A stretch of 64,000 bases of DNA from Kappaphycus alvarezii (lineage: Eukaryota > Rhodophyta > Florideophyceae > Gigartinales > Solieriaceae): assembly GCA_002205965.3 (NCBI GenBank), contig NADL03000614.1:930001-994000 (forward strand). The letters are read 5' to 3'. The position numbers were made by a program, and so were the translations under genes. The first letter of the stretch is position 1; the number at the start of each line of letters is the position of its first letter. The notes under the pieces are model-generated. The model saw only the letters and a program-made list of their open reading frames with translations, ran no database searches and was not told the DNA's origin. Shown here one piece after another: positions 20,967 through 31,875 of this stretch.

Positions 20967-21566
20967 AGAGAGGTAGAGTTATTGATTCAGAGAGAAATAT
21001 CGACCGTTCTAGTGACTCCATCTAATAATCAACCAAATACGGGACTGAAACTGCATCCCGGGGGACCTTTATACCCGTTCACTGTGTCTTCCTTTCCCGC
21101 TCCCCCTCGCTTACACCGCGCATACTACAAAAACATAGAATTACAGTCAAGAGGTGCTCAGTGGCTTCAACTCTACACCAATTCGGCTAAAGCATTCATC
21201 TACAGGTATCCAAGGATAAAAGATTGCAAATTGGCACTAAAATCGAAGGCTGTCAAGTGGAAATATATAATATATACTCTGAATGGCGCTAAAGTTACCG
21301 AGAAATTTGTTTTGAGCGAGATTTACTACTGTTGAAAGTATGGGTTCCCAGAATTCAGGGAAAAAAGATTTTCCTTGAAAAATTAGCCCTAAATTTGTTC
21401 GTTATGTGAGAAGCATGGTCCGATAGGAACTACAATTGTGAGAAAAGTTATCAATTACCAGAATTGTCTGTTAAAATAAACTTCGAATGCGAAACTCTTG
21501 CAATCTGTCGCCTGCCTGCGTAGTGGACCTTTCATTTCCCTCACCACCTTTTAATACTATCAATTC

Positions 21567-21582
21567 GTAAAGATCTACCACC
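21567..21582 (+). repeat. LINE-B terminal tail, extremely short
   Basis: GTAAAGATCTACCACC matches the last bases of LINE-B (AATAAAGATCTACCACC at 13,727-13,743) in isolation. It is short enough that chance similarity is possible. Confidence 0.3.
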
Positions 21583-21599
21583 AACAACACGATAAAGCC

Positions 21600-22020
21600 T
21601 ACTATAATGATCAGTAACTGATCTCGACTGTGTTAAGTAGGTATTGTTTCCACAGTTGATGGAGATAGCAAGTGGCAGAATTTTTACCTGTCATGCTTTA
21701 TCCTCTTGGATTGTAATTGCTGAATAGTTCCGTCGTGGTATTCGTGCCGTGATGCATGTGATAGGTCTTCGAAGGAATGTGAGTGAATATTTAGAAGGTA
21801 TGGTTCTCCAGAATAAGGATACACGTATGCATTGACATGAATTCATTTCATCACTAGATTGTGTTGGTACATTGAAGATGGACCACATGGTCAACTGGTT
21901 GAAACCAAATGAATTCAGGGATATGTAGTGACAATGAGAGAGCCTTTATGTTCTCTCGGTTATTGAAAATATTAAGTTTGCCCAGGGTTTTGGGTACAGA
22001 TTAATAAGCGATAAGGAGTG
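21600..22020. other. No gene recognised
   Basis: Ordinary spacer up to the target duplication of the solo LTR. No motif or credible ORF was seen. Confidence 0.4.
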
Positions 22021-22466
22021 TGATAGGAGTAAATCGTCGGGAGAAGAGATATTCAGAACCAACTACCCCAAGAAGGAGGTGCTGCAAGCGACAAAAGTGC
22101 TACCGTGTTATAGTTGAAAGAAACAAAAGGAGTGGATAAGGAAGACAGTTGAGAGGTCTACAAGCAAGTATGGAAGGGGTAGGGTCTACCACTGATGGTC
22201 TGCGACCAGCATAGGACAATTTTTTCTTGGGTTTAGAGTTGACTCACAACTTCCTACTACTCGGGACTTGGCTTGAAGTTGTCTGCCAACTTGCTTTACC
22301 TCGACAAGGGAAGCAGTTTACTCAGCTTACATAGACTTTTTGGCAACCCTAAAGTCTCAAAGATACATAGTAAGAACCATAAAATGCACCAAATGGAATC
22401 GTGTGAACAAGAAAGACTAAAAGCAGATAATATTAGGATAAGTATCTAAATTCTTTTCTGAATATC

Positions 22467-22796
22467 TTAGTCCTCTATATCAGAGCCAAGCAGTTCCCCG
22501 AAAATATCCATTCCACCCAGGAAGTTCACACAAATATCCGCGAACGGCTTAGAATTCTCCATTGCCTCCTGCGAAATATCTGGACCACTAAGGACGCCCC
22601 CATCCGGTTCCAGAGTCGGGACCACCTGGTCTATATTTTCTGGCCCCTCCCCCACTAATCCAGCACTTTCCATGCCTCCCTCCCCCTCATCCTCCTCTTC
22701 ACTCCTCTCTTCATCTTCGCCAGAAGAGTTAGAGTTCACAATTACTCCCTCAGTCTCCCCTTCGTTCTCTATAGGAGCTCCCCCACCGTTGTACAT
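22467..22796 (-). CDS. Acidic ORF inside the long LTR
   Basis: Starts ATG (MYNGGGAPIENEGETEG) and ends at a stop within 20 bp of the LTR-like sequence (109 residues). It is strongly acidic (SGEDEERSEEEDEGEGG) with a more ordered C-terminus (FADICVNFLGGMDIFGELL). The upstream frame at 22,898-23,149 is separated from it by a (GGA)n-like simple repeat, where slippage may have split one gene in two. No family is recognised. Confidence 0.4.
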   Translation of the reverse strand: MYNGGGAPIENEGETEGVIVNSNSSGEDEERSEEEDEGEGGMESAGLVGEGPENIDQVVPTLEPDGGVLSGPDISQEAMENSKPFADICVNFLGGMDIFGELLGSDIED

Positions 22797-22897
22797 TAGT
22801 AGTTCTCACGGGTCCGCCCATTCCTCCTCTCCATCCTCCTCTTCCTCCTATTCCTCCTATTCTTCCTATTCTCCCTCTTCCACCTGTAACTTCTCTT

Positions 22898-23149
22898 CTA
22901 CCTCCTCCTCCTCTGCTTGCTCGAAGCAGTTACGGCGGCCCCATTCCGGACGCGTTCCCGGTCCAACCTTCTACAGTAACCATCGTAGTCAGTTTGACCA
23001 TTTGCCATCAGGACCAAAGCGTTGAGTGGACGACGGCCTTGGGATGACTTGGTGATGGTGAGGGAAAGGCGGAGGATGGTCATGTTAAGGGGCAAAAGAA
23101 GGGGTGAGCCGGTGGGGTAGTTGATGGCGGGGGGTTGCCTCAACGACAT
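22898..23149 (-). CDS. ORF inside the long LTR, upstream part
   Basis: ATG at 23,149 (MSLRQPPAINYPTG), then LNMTILRLSLTITKSS, RRPLNALVLMANGQTDYDGY and a basic stretch ending in SSKQRRRR at the start of a purine-rich simple repeat. The same frame is open further upstream into LTR sequence. It is unrecognised. Together with 22,467-22,796 it may be one captured or LTR-specific gene. Confidence 0.35.
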   Translation of the reverse strand: MSLRQPPAINYPTGSPLLLPLNMTILRLSLTITKSSQGRRPLNALVLMANGQTDYDGYCRRLDRERVRNGAAVTASSKQRRRR

Positions 23150-23398
23150 CGATTTCGAACTATAAATACTGCGAAGTCTTCGAAAAGTATGACGACCTTG
23201 GACGTGTGCAGAAATGTCATCTATTAATGACACCGTGTCTTGAAATAAAAAAATCAACCATGATTTTGCCACACTCATCCAAATTAAAAATATCTTGCAA
23301 ATTCAGAAACTGTAAAAATATCGTCCAAATTCCGATACTGTATCCAAATTTGGTCCTCTTCTAGATTTTCTTTTCGTGTGCGAATTTTTCACACATCA

Positions 23399-24809
23399 GA
23401 GTATGCTTCAGTATGGGTAGAACTAATTGACTCTTGGACCACTAGAGAATAAAATAGGACACAGACAGTTAGGTGAAGAGAACCTAACAGGCGCTTAGCC
23501 ATGAAGTTTAACCTGCGCAAAGAAACTGGATGGAAAGAACTTTTCGAGTGAGAATCCAGGCTTTTTCTTTTGTGCAAATGGCTTAAGAAGGAAAAATAAT
23601 CAGGTACTCGGCCTTTTATACCCTGGTGGGAGCGCATGAAATGTAGGCAGAGAGGAAAGCGAGTCGAGAAAGTACAAAACCCTTTGACGAGTGGGTATTT
23701 TCAGCAGAAGGAAAAGAAGAAAGCAAGAAGGTAGAGAACTTGAAGCCACTTTCTCTCAAAGCGTCTTTGATGTTGTCTCCAACTGAGAGCAATTGTATGT
23801 TGTAAGCGAGGCAAGAAAGGCCATATGGAAAGGGATTTCCATGTTACGCAAGAGTTGATTCGTCCCCAGTGTATGAAAAGAATTGGAGATGTGGTCGCTG
23901 GCGAATAGATGGCAAACAGCGACGGTCGAACAGAAGTTGCGAGAATCAAGCCCATAGGCATCTCGAATGAAAACTTAGTACGGAGTGATGGAGGGAAGAA
24001 GTGGGGCGACACGGTAAACGGGAGCGGGCGCCAAAAGAGCGCAGCAATGCAGTCTTCCGTACAGTATTGGTGCGATGCAGAGAGTTATGGAGATAATTGT
24101 GACGGCAGCTTTGTCCTTCGCCATATTTGTACGTCAAGTCATGCTTTTACAGTGTTTCTATGTTTAAAGCGACTTCCGGAGAACTGCAGGAGCAAAAGAG
24201 AAATATGTATTAGCAATAGAATAGAGAGAAAAAGAGGCGAAAGGCTATGAACATTTTTAATGTATTAGAATCCAGGTGGGTGTCGCGTTGAGGGTGCGAC
24301 GGAGCTAAAAAGACTGTAGAACAGGCCTTTGTGAGAATAGAGACTAGAAATACACGTTATGCGGAATCAGAAGAGGCAAAGAAGCGGCAGAAGCACGGGT
24401 GAATGCATGTCGGAATTGATGGAAGACTATACACTGTCGCCAGCGATGGGCTGCTGACAACGCTGAGACAGAGCGATACTCTTCCAGGGAGAAGAGAGGG
24501 AGGGAAAGAGGACAGAGAACACACAATTATCAGATCGTTGGACGTAGACAACATACACCTAGATGGCAGAATTGAAAAGCTTAGGGGGTAGGGAAAAGGA
24601 GTCGCTAAGGGAGGCTGAATATGCGACTTCGACTAGAGGATACCTTTGAGGAAGCTAAGTCACTCCAAGCCAATAGGAGGGGAGATTTGTGCTCAGGTTT
24701 AGTCGTATAAGAGAAACTGTAGCTGTTGAAATAACTCTTATAGAATAGAACGGCGAGAGTCGTGGATTGATGTCGGGGAGGGGTCCAAAGCAGGTGCGTG
24801 GCCTTTCAA
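23399..24809. other. No gene recognised
   Basis: Several 60-110 codon frames on both strands, none with a motif or a convincing start. Composition is ordinary. Confidence 0.35.
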
Positions 24810-25154
24810 TCATAACGTGGAAGTTTTGTATGTGGAAGACAGAAGAGCATTCGTCGAAGTGAGAAGGTCCGCGAAGAAAAGATCAATTTCGTACTGTACA
24901 ATCTCAAAAGATTGGGCTTCGTAATGATCGAAGTCGAATGGGGACAATAATATTCGTAGCGTCGGAGGGATAGAGAACGGTAACGGGAGACTGAGAGCCG
25001 CACAAGATGCGGAAAGGGCGTAGACTAGTTCTTTTTGCAAGTTGAAGTTCAAGTCAACGAGTTTCTTTCTGTCTGGAAAGACGTCGAAGAGCGACCGCGG
25101 ATTGGAACCGTTGAGGCCAATATTCTTATCATTGGCATACCAAATATTTCAATA
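24810..25154 (-). CDS. Unidentified coding-like patch
   Basis: A minus-strand open frame of about 110 codons reads like protein: IWYANDKNIGLNGSNPRS, FDVFPDRKKLVDLNFNLQ, ELVYALSASCAALSLPLP, then an aromatic/acidic C-terminus ending KTSTL. It is preceded by TACTTTCAG, which could be a 3' splice site, rather than by an ATG in this frame. It may be a late exon of a decayed gene. No family is recognised. Confidence 0.3.
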
Positions 25155-25302
25155 AAGAGGCCTGAAAGTATTAATATTTTAAGATAAAGAACTATCGAGA
25201 GACTATAAACAATATATGATCTGTTGGTACCACCTGCTGCATACCATCTGAGTTTAGGATAGAGAGCTTACTATATTTTAGCTCGGTAATGCCTCGAAAT
25301 TA

Positions 25303-25565
25303 GAAATGCACCCAATATGCGAGACCAGGGGTGCCAATTCTGATGGCTTTGAGTATATACCTTCCATAAATACGTTCAAGAGCCATATGGGGATCAATAT
25401 TGATAAGCACGTGGTAGTCGAGCTCTGCACGTTGGAATAATCGACGGACAGCATTAAAGATTTCCTTAGTGCTATGTTTAATCCGCCCACCCATCTGGTT
25501 AGAGAGAAGGAAGTGATCAGTCCAACCTTCCTGTTCTGTTGGCCAGTATGCCTGATATTTGAGGG
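25303..25565 (-). CDS. Unidentified coding-like patch
   Basis: A minus-strand open stretch with VSLKYQAYWPTEQEGWTD, FLLSNQMGGRIKHSTKEIF, AELDYHVLINIDPHMALERI and TPGLAYWVHF before a stop. It is rich in residues typical of folded proteins and lies upstream of the previous patch on the same strand. The two could be exons of one gene or pseudogene. It has no ATG near its start except inside (MGGRIK). Confidence 0.3.
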
Positions 25566-25789
25566 AAACTGTGACGCGTGATTATGAATTTGGGTATTGC
25601 GATGGTAGCACTTTCTTTCTTTTTCTCGAGTGCTTTTAGGCTATGAAGATATTGCAAAAAACTATTTCAGTATTAAATTTCAGAAATACTGAAAAACAGA
25701 ATACTGTTTCGATAAAAGAAACTGATAATTCTTTCTAAAAAGAAACCACTGTAGTAAGGCCCTGTAAAAGCTTTGCGCACTCGAAACTT

Positions 25790-26500
25790 ATAAAAATTTA
25801 TTTACTTCTTATATTTATTACAAGGAGGTTTAGCAGAGTGATTTGTGTAGAGCGAAAAACTGAAGTTATTATCTTTACGCGCTTAAATTCCCTCCCGCTG
25901 CATTTCTCTTTTCACAACCTTGTCCGTGTTTCTTCCTCCACTTCCTTTTCTTTTACGCGACGAAATTTATATTCTTTATAATCTTTTCTTTCCCTTGTTT
26001 CTCTTTATATATGAGATTGACTTCTACTTTGGCAGTAACTCTTTTAATTTTATCCGTTTTTTATCTTCGCCTTTAAAAATCCTTTTTCGTAATCAATTAT
26101 TATACACATGATTTTCGCAATAAATCATCCTTAAAGGGAGGGTTTCACTAATTACAACTACAAGACCAATTTACGCCTACTTTTTTTGACTCAGCGTGTC
26201 TGCCAATCTGAACATTTCGGCGCTATTCAACCCCATCGTGGGCAGTCTGAAATTTTTCTGCACCCCTGAGACGAAAAAAGCTTGACGATTCGCACCCTTC
26301 CCCCATGGCAGCCATCATGCACGGACTACCCCCTTCTATCCCCATTACCGTTACCCGTAATCCTCGCCCCATCAATGCATTCTGTTTATTCCCTTCGCGC
26401 CCAGGTTTAGAGGGCTAACTTTGTCGTCAAACCAGGAAATGTCTGGCGGGGTTCCTTGCTCATCACCTGGTAGAGATCAAAGCCCATGAATCGGTGGGTG
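25790..26500 (+). repeat. Dispersed repeat family R1, copy A
   Basis: Shares long stretches with copies at 35,095-35,980 (plus) and 28,650-29,340 (minus): ATCTTTACGC, TTTTACGCGACGAAATT, ACACATGATTTTCGCAATAAATCATCC, and AGTTAGCGG-like blocks. The downstream part is weakly coding (LAHHLVEIKAHESVGG here, LVARNLVNIKAQKSIGG in copy B). This suggests an LTR or 5' UTR followed by the start of an element protein. Confidence 0.5.
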
Positions 26501-26989
26501 GGGTTTCCGAAGAGTTTGGTAAGGCAGGGAGTGCTGGGAGGGGTGGGTGGCCCCCGAGCTGGTCTACGGATGGAAAAAGAGAAGGCAGGGGACTATTCTG
26601 GGGGAAAAGGAGAGGAAGATGGGGATTAGTCCCGGGAGGAAGACTAATAAGATGAAGATTTCGTGTATGTCTAGGGGGATGCCGAACTGGGTTATATGAG
26701 ACGGGAAGAAATGAAATAGTTGGACAGGTGGTCCCGGCCACGGACCCGGTTGGAGCGGATTCAGGTGAGCAGTATTCAGATCAGTGAAAGGTATGCAATT
26801 TTGAGCCATCCACGAGTATATATATCGACAAAATGCGTACTGTTGACGTCTTAAGGGAAGAGATTGGTTCTGATCTAAAGTATGAATATTTTCAGCAGTA
26901 TATTGATGTAGTTTCTTCCAATTATTTTTATTCAAACTCTTAGCGCCTAAAAAATTATTTTCCTACTTTTTCTGGTGTTTCTGGTAGTC

Positions 26990-27278
26990 TTATCTTTTAG
27001 CTTTGAAAAAACCAATATAAGCTGAGTAAATTGCTTCTCAATGAGACAGAAAGAAAGTAGGGAGTCTAATTTATATGAAAACGCTCTATTAGTTCCCTGG
27101 CCTCTTAGCGAAGCTATAAAGCCTATCATTTTAGAATTTGTTATTAAAACAGTCACTCAGCTTTCACATCCACTCCTCTCGTTTGTCTCTCAACGTCTAA
27201 GATTGAACTTTAGTCGCTCGCAAAGAATCTCACCTAGATTATTTAGTAGTTCTCTCTTCTGTTAGCGCTAGTTTTGTC
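26990..27278 (+). repeat. Diverged LTR remnant related to Element 1
   Basis: CCAATATAAGCTGAGTAAAT resembles LTR sequence at 4,589-4,610 (TATATAAGCCGAGTAAAC). The following 250 bp keep scattered blocks (CTCGTTTGTC, TTTAGTCGCTCGCAA) and end in GTCCTATCA, as the LTR does. The 5' part was not found. Confidence 0.35.
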
Positions 27279-27705
27279 CTATCAATTTGATCGAATTTTT
27301 CATAAGTACACTTTGGGGTTCAATAATTGATTGAATAATTTTTCACCTAACTTGTGGTGGCATCGATCTCGTTGCGTCTTTTAGGAGTTACTCTGTTTGG
27401 ATTTACTACTCTAGTCACGGCTTCATATTGATTGGACTATATATATCTGAAATTATAATTCGCCGGAAAGCGCCCCTGCCTCGGCTACGTTCAGTCATGA
27501 TCCGGCTCCACGCCCCTCTCCGACCAAGTTTCTGTGTATTATACCAGTTTCTTTTGATAGAAAGGAATAATCACAGGCACAACCACATCTGTGGAAAGCA
27601 TATTTTCATCCTTCGCTACCTCACCACCGGCCTTCTTCCTCAGACAGAGTCAAAAATCCCCTGCCAAGATCACTTTCTCGCCTTCAATAGACTTCGCATG
27701 GAAAT

Positions 27706-27778
27706 AGATTTCATCGTAGATCTCATAGCATGGATGAGATTTGATCGTAGATTTCATAGCATGGATGAGATTTCATCG
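27706..27778 (+). repeat. 31-bp tandem repeat, about 2.3 copies
   Basis: The unit begins AGATTTCATCGTAGATCTC and ends ATAGCATGGATG. It repeats at 27,737 with two changes and starts a third time at 27,768. No gene is seen in 27,300-28,640. Confidence 0.7.
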
Positions 27779-28649
27779 CTCTTTCCTCACGCCTGCAGTC
27801 CAGAAACATATCATTGTCAACCCCATATTTTTCGCGCACTCACTGCCTCCACCGAACATCCGGTAGGGTCCATGAATGGCATTGAGGCTCTGAAGGCCCA
27901 TCGTTAGGCTGGTCCTTGTACTAATTTATACGTATAATCCCACCCATGGGTTTCAGAACTCACGGTGGTCTCAGTAGGCCCACATAGTATCTTTTGACCC
28001 TCTTCAATTCTCATTTTTGCTGCCGCTATGACCCGAACCACTCTTCTGAATACATCCGACTCCTGACCATGATGTACTTCCTCACCCTGCAACTTACAGC
28101 TCATGCCTTTTGTTGCTGTTCTCAAGCCCCTACCATTGCCTAACAGTGGTCTGTAGTCACCTCAAAAAGAGGTATTTCTTCTTCTTCTTCTATGGTACCA
28201 TCACTCATCTTTAAGTCAAGTCTCTAGATCATAACATAACACATCCATCAAAACATCAAAAGTACCTATGTATTCCCAAAAAATATTCTTGAGCGACCCA
28301 TGATCTTTTATTCCTCCTTGCGAGAAATACAACTCATCTAATCTCCCTTCAGCAATACCTGTGGTCGAGACAACCTGGTTCTTGAAATGCGTTCCCTGTC
28401 TTCCGTTATCACATATTCCATCCCCCTTCTCCATCCCTAGACCCTCGGAACCCCCACTTTATCTTCATCTTTGGACCCGTTGTCCTTGTCTTCTTCTTCA
28501 TCGGGCTCTAACCTTCAGAACTCTTCTTCATCTAATTTGCAGAAGATCTCCGGGGCCACCGATGCCCCTAATCACTCCCCTGCATCACCGCAATCCTTTT
28601 AAAAATCACACAGCGTCACTTCCTGTGCGTCGAACTCTACCAGATGAAG

Positions 28650-29340
28650 ACTAAAGAACTCCGTTAGGCTTTTCCTGTTTTAGCGACTGACGTAGTCCTA
28701 TACTTCTGTTTGGTCCGATAGGAACAAAGGGAAGATGTTTATGGGGCGAGTATGACGGGCTACGGAAATGGGGCTAGAAGGGAATATTCCGTGTATAGTG
28801 GCTGCCAATAAGTGGGTGTGGATTGTCATCAAGTTTTTGTGGTTGCGGGGGCGTGGTTAAATTTAAGGTGGCGCCCGACGTGTTTAAATGACACCAAAAG
28901 ATTCAGATTGACAGGTCCGCTGAATCAAAACAGTAGGCGGTAATTGGTATTGTAGTGGTAATTAGTGAAAACCTCCCTTTAAGGATGATTTATGGCGAAA
29001 ATTACCTGTAGAAGTATTAATTAAGAAAAGTGTTTAGGAGCCAGGAAGATCAAATAAAAGGAGAAGAGTAAAAGAATTACTGTCAAAGGAGAAGATAGTC
29101 GCACATGAAAGGAGAAGCGAGGAAAAGAAAAGAGTGCACAGAAATGTACATTTCGTCGCGTGAAAGAAAAAGAAAGTGGAGTGAGAAAAAAAGGAGCAGA
29201 ACACAAACAAAGGAAATGAAAGTAAAAAGAAGAACGTAGCTTTAGGTAATTTCTGCTCGTAAAGAGGATACCCTCAGTTTCTTGCTTCGCAAATTTTACA
29301 GCATTTCTCCTCCGCTCTTTTTCCCTAATGGATAGAGCTA
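28650..29340 (-). repeat. Dispersed repeat family R1, copy C
   Basis: Reverse-oriented relative of 25,790-26,500 and 35,095-35,980. It shares GATTTATGGCGAAAATTACC, AATGTACATTTCGTCGCG and the ACTGTCAAAGGAGAA block. The protein-like tail (MAATIHGIFPSSPISVARH) parallels copy A (MAAIMHGLPPSIPITVTRN). Confidence 0.5.
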
Positions 29341-29509
29341 ATACAACCATACAAGTTGACTAGGTTTCAGCCAGCGAATCTGTTACAGTAAATAATCATC
29401 CTATGTTCTTCTAATATCTTCGAGTCTGATGTGTCTTGTGCTTTGTTCTCGTGAGAATGCGGATCAACATTACAGCATGACGGGGAGGAGGGAATTTGTC
29501 GAGATCGTA

Positions 29510-29760
29510 GCAAATGCAATACTCTAATGCTGAATTGCCGGGTAAAAGCAGGCTAGTTTTTGTCCCCATCTTAACTCTTGGAGGCTGGCATCCGGCGGCG
29601 TTCGTCGTCGTCAAGGAAGTTCTGAGAACCATCGCAAGCCGCGCGGTGGAACAGATTTCGAAGGTGCAAGGTATTCTTTACAGCGACGCTCCGTATTACC
29701 AGTAACCCCCAATGCAGCTTGTTTGTTTTCTGGCCTCCCCTTTATTACTTGTAGAATGAA
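29510..29760 (+). pseudogene. LINE-A C-terminal fragment
   Basis: LVFVPILTLGGWHPAAFVVV and, after a frame change near 29,700, TPNAACLFSGL match the end of LINE-A at 3,631-3,820 (LVPVPISTLGGWHPDA, MSNAACLMAGL). Spacing is the same. It ends in unrelated sequence without the usual tail. Confidence 0.55.
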
Positions 29761-30284
29761 ATACCATCAGCGCCTCCCGCAACATTTCACGTACACGTTC
29801 AATACTACAATACCAACAGACCGGGTCTCAGCCAGCATATCCGTTGCAGTAAACGAACCCCTCGTGTCCAGATTTAATATTGCGCTTTAAATACCCAGGT
29901 TTGATGTGTTGCAGGACACGTTTTGTTGTGTTTGATGCTGATGTCCTTTTCTTCTGCATCTTGCCACTGTAATGCAGGCTTCAGTCTGCTACAGATTTAG
30001 AACGAAGAGGAATCTCTGTGCCTATTCATTACCCTTGTGTAGCAGTGAAAAAGTCATACCTAAGCAATTCTCGGATAAGTTGCTAAACAATTAATATCCT
30101 GTCAGGCACAAGGGCTATTTCTAACCACTGGAACAACCCAAACTCCGAACAACCTCAATTCAACACTTGGGCACTGTGGCATAATGGCGCCTGACAATGA
30201 CGAAATCTGCGTAGTTTTCGCCACGGCTGAAACCATTCAAAGAGAATCCGCATCAAGCTCCCATTGTATTTTATGGCCGTAAAA

Positions 30285-31079
30285 CTACGCACCAGGTATA
30301 AACCCAACGCTTCCATCGCATTTGTAGTTGGCAGTAGTTTGGTAGTACTGGTGATTCGCCTCAGTTGCATTGAGAATGCATGCCCTCTGGTTTCCGTAAT
30401 GCTCCTTCTGCACACCCTGCTTCCTACGACAGTGTACCTCATTCACCTCTTTAACACATTTATCCACGCATAGCACATCGTCCCTACAACAAGGGCGGAA
30501 TTTTTCATTAAATATCCACTGATCGGCTTGCGACCGTCTGCTTTTACGCCATGCATTGACCAATTTGTGTCCATTCCAATACCCAAACCAATTCGTCACA
30601 GCCTCAACGGATTCACATGGCGAGCCTTTTCGTTTCTGAGTGTAGCCAATGATAAACTGCTTTTCTCCATCCCGGGGAAGAATTGAGACCAAATGAGAAA
30701 CGTTTACCTTCGTATCGATATCACGGACGAGAATAAAATCGTAATCCTTTAATTGTTTTCTGAATTCCCACAACACATCCACCTTTGCCCATGTTGCTCG
30801 GCGCCATGACGTCGCCGCCGTGCTTCTCATGAAGATGAGTTTCTCGCAGTTCGTTCTCGGGTAGTTCACGGAAAGCTCTGCCAGAGCATAGTGGCGCTTG
30901 TGATCAATCCCTATCACCTCTGCGCAGGAAACGCCCAAATTGAAAATGCCATGTTGATAGTTGCTTCTTACAGGGTAAGGAGTTTCTAGTCGGAATGGCT
31001 TGAAGGACACTGAGATACTGAGTATTGCGAGTCCCGTTGCTGCGAGAAGAAGTGGTGAAGTTTCCTTCGACAGGTACAT
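30285..31079 (-). CDS. Probable type II membrane or secreted glycosyltransferase-like protein
   Basis: A single uninterrupted 264-codon frame with a TAA directly before its ATG, so the start is well fixed. Residues 8-26 are hydrophobic after a short charged N-terminus, a signal anchor or signal peptide. The core has a DxD-type motif in FILVRDIDTKV (residues 116-124), preceded by an aromatic-rich KDYD, and later DQWIFNEKF (186-194). A DxD in a beta-strand followed by a D-Q-x-x-F-N motif is the pattern of Golgi nucleotide-sugar glycosyltransferases. The C-terminal third is Cys-rich (PCCRDDVLCVDKC), suggesting disulfides. N-glycosylation sequons occur at NVS (126) and NAT (237). It stands alone among transposon debris and is one of the few unbroken genes. 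The exact family is not certain. Confidence 0.55.
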   Translation of the reverse strand: MYLSKETSPLLLAATGLAILSISVSFKPFRLETPYPVRSNYQHGIFNLGVSCAEVIGIDHKRHYALAELSVNYPRTNCEKLIFMRSTAATSWRRATWAKVDVLWEFRKQLKDYDFILVRDIDTKVNVSHLVSILPRDGEKQFIIGYTQKRKGSPCESVEAVTNWFGYWNGHKLVNAWRKSRRSQADQWIFNEKFRPCCRDDVLCVDKCVKEVNEVHCRRKQGVQKEHYGNQRACILNATEANHQYYQTTANYKCDGSVGFIPGA

Positions 31080-31875
31080 TTACGCTTAAAAGTAGTGAAC
31101 AAACTCAAAATACGAGGAAATACCTGATGAGAGAAACATACTGACCAGGAACTCGAGGACTGTGCAACGCCTTCCATTTAGGAGGTTGAGACTTTGCAGT
31201 GTATCTCTCTAAGCAGAGCTTGTCCAAGGTTTCCAAGTTATAGGGCTCTTCTCATGGGTTTGATGATCTGACAAGATTGAAGTGAAGCGCGGAAGGCCCC
31301 TTGGGTTCCACTGTCTCAGGTCCCGTGCCACGGAGAGGAATTCGAAAAGGCAATGAAACGCGATCAGTGCATCCTACAACGGTCCTTTTGCACTGGCGCC
31401 AATGGACCAGGTGAAGTAACCTAGGCAAAGGAATTATTTGGATGGCCTTTTAATACGCAGTCTAGAAATTGCTTGTGGCCCTTACATCACTGCGATCTCC
31501 GTTGACATTCATTTTGCCCCATCAAAAGTTGAAGAATAGTCAGCATCAAGCACGCCAGCTTAGCCGCTTGAAACGATTCCATATAAGAAATTGAAGTAGG
31601 AAACTCTGTAAAGCAGTAATAGAGAGAAACGGAACAATAAACGACAACATCCCCGCAAGGGGATGTCCCCGCAATAGGACAACGTTTTGTGTACTTTTCA
31701 GAGAGAGTCCTGGGCCTCATCATTGGGCAGAAAATAGCCAATTGACTTGGACTAGCTACTTGATTACAGTGTAGCAGTCAACTGTATAGTGAAGCATTCA
31801 GTTGTTGACCTCCAAAAACTAGGCCTTGCGACAGTTCCCTTAAATTGACTTGCCTTTTTTCTCATTGTTGACGGT
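31080..31875. other. No gene recognised
   Basis: Upstream region of the glycosyltransferase-like gene. No clear TATA box or second gene was found. Confidence 0.35.

Larger units (their letters stand above)
22021..23398 (-). mobile_element. Long solo LTR related to Element 1, with internal ORFs
   Basis: Both ends match the Element 1 LTR in reverse orientation. 23,398-23,235 matches LTR positions 1-165 (TGATGTG, TTCGCACACGAAA, GATATTTTTACAGTTT). 22,450-22,021 matches the second half, down to the terminal CCTATCA. The flanks are GAGTG (22,016-22,020) and GAGTA (23,399-23,403), a 5-bp target duplication with one change. No internal gypsy genes lie between, so this is a solo LTR. It is 1,378 bp instead of 715 bp because its middle is replaced by about 780 bp carrying two minus-strand open frames. 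Confidence 0.7.

Noticed and set aside
23161-23168. TATA box driving the ORFs in the long LTR
   Set aside because: TATAAATA reads on the plus strand while the ORFs are on the minus strand. On the minus strand it is only TATTTATA.
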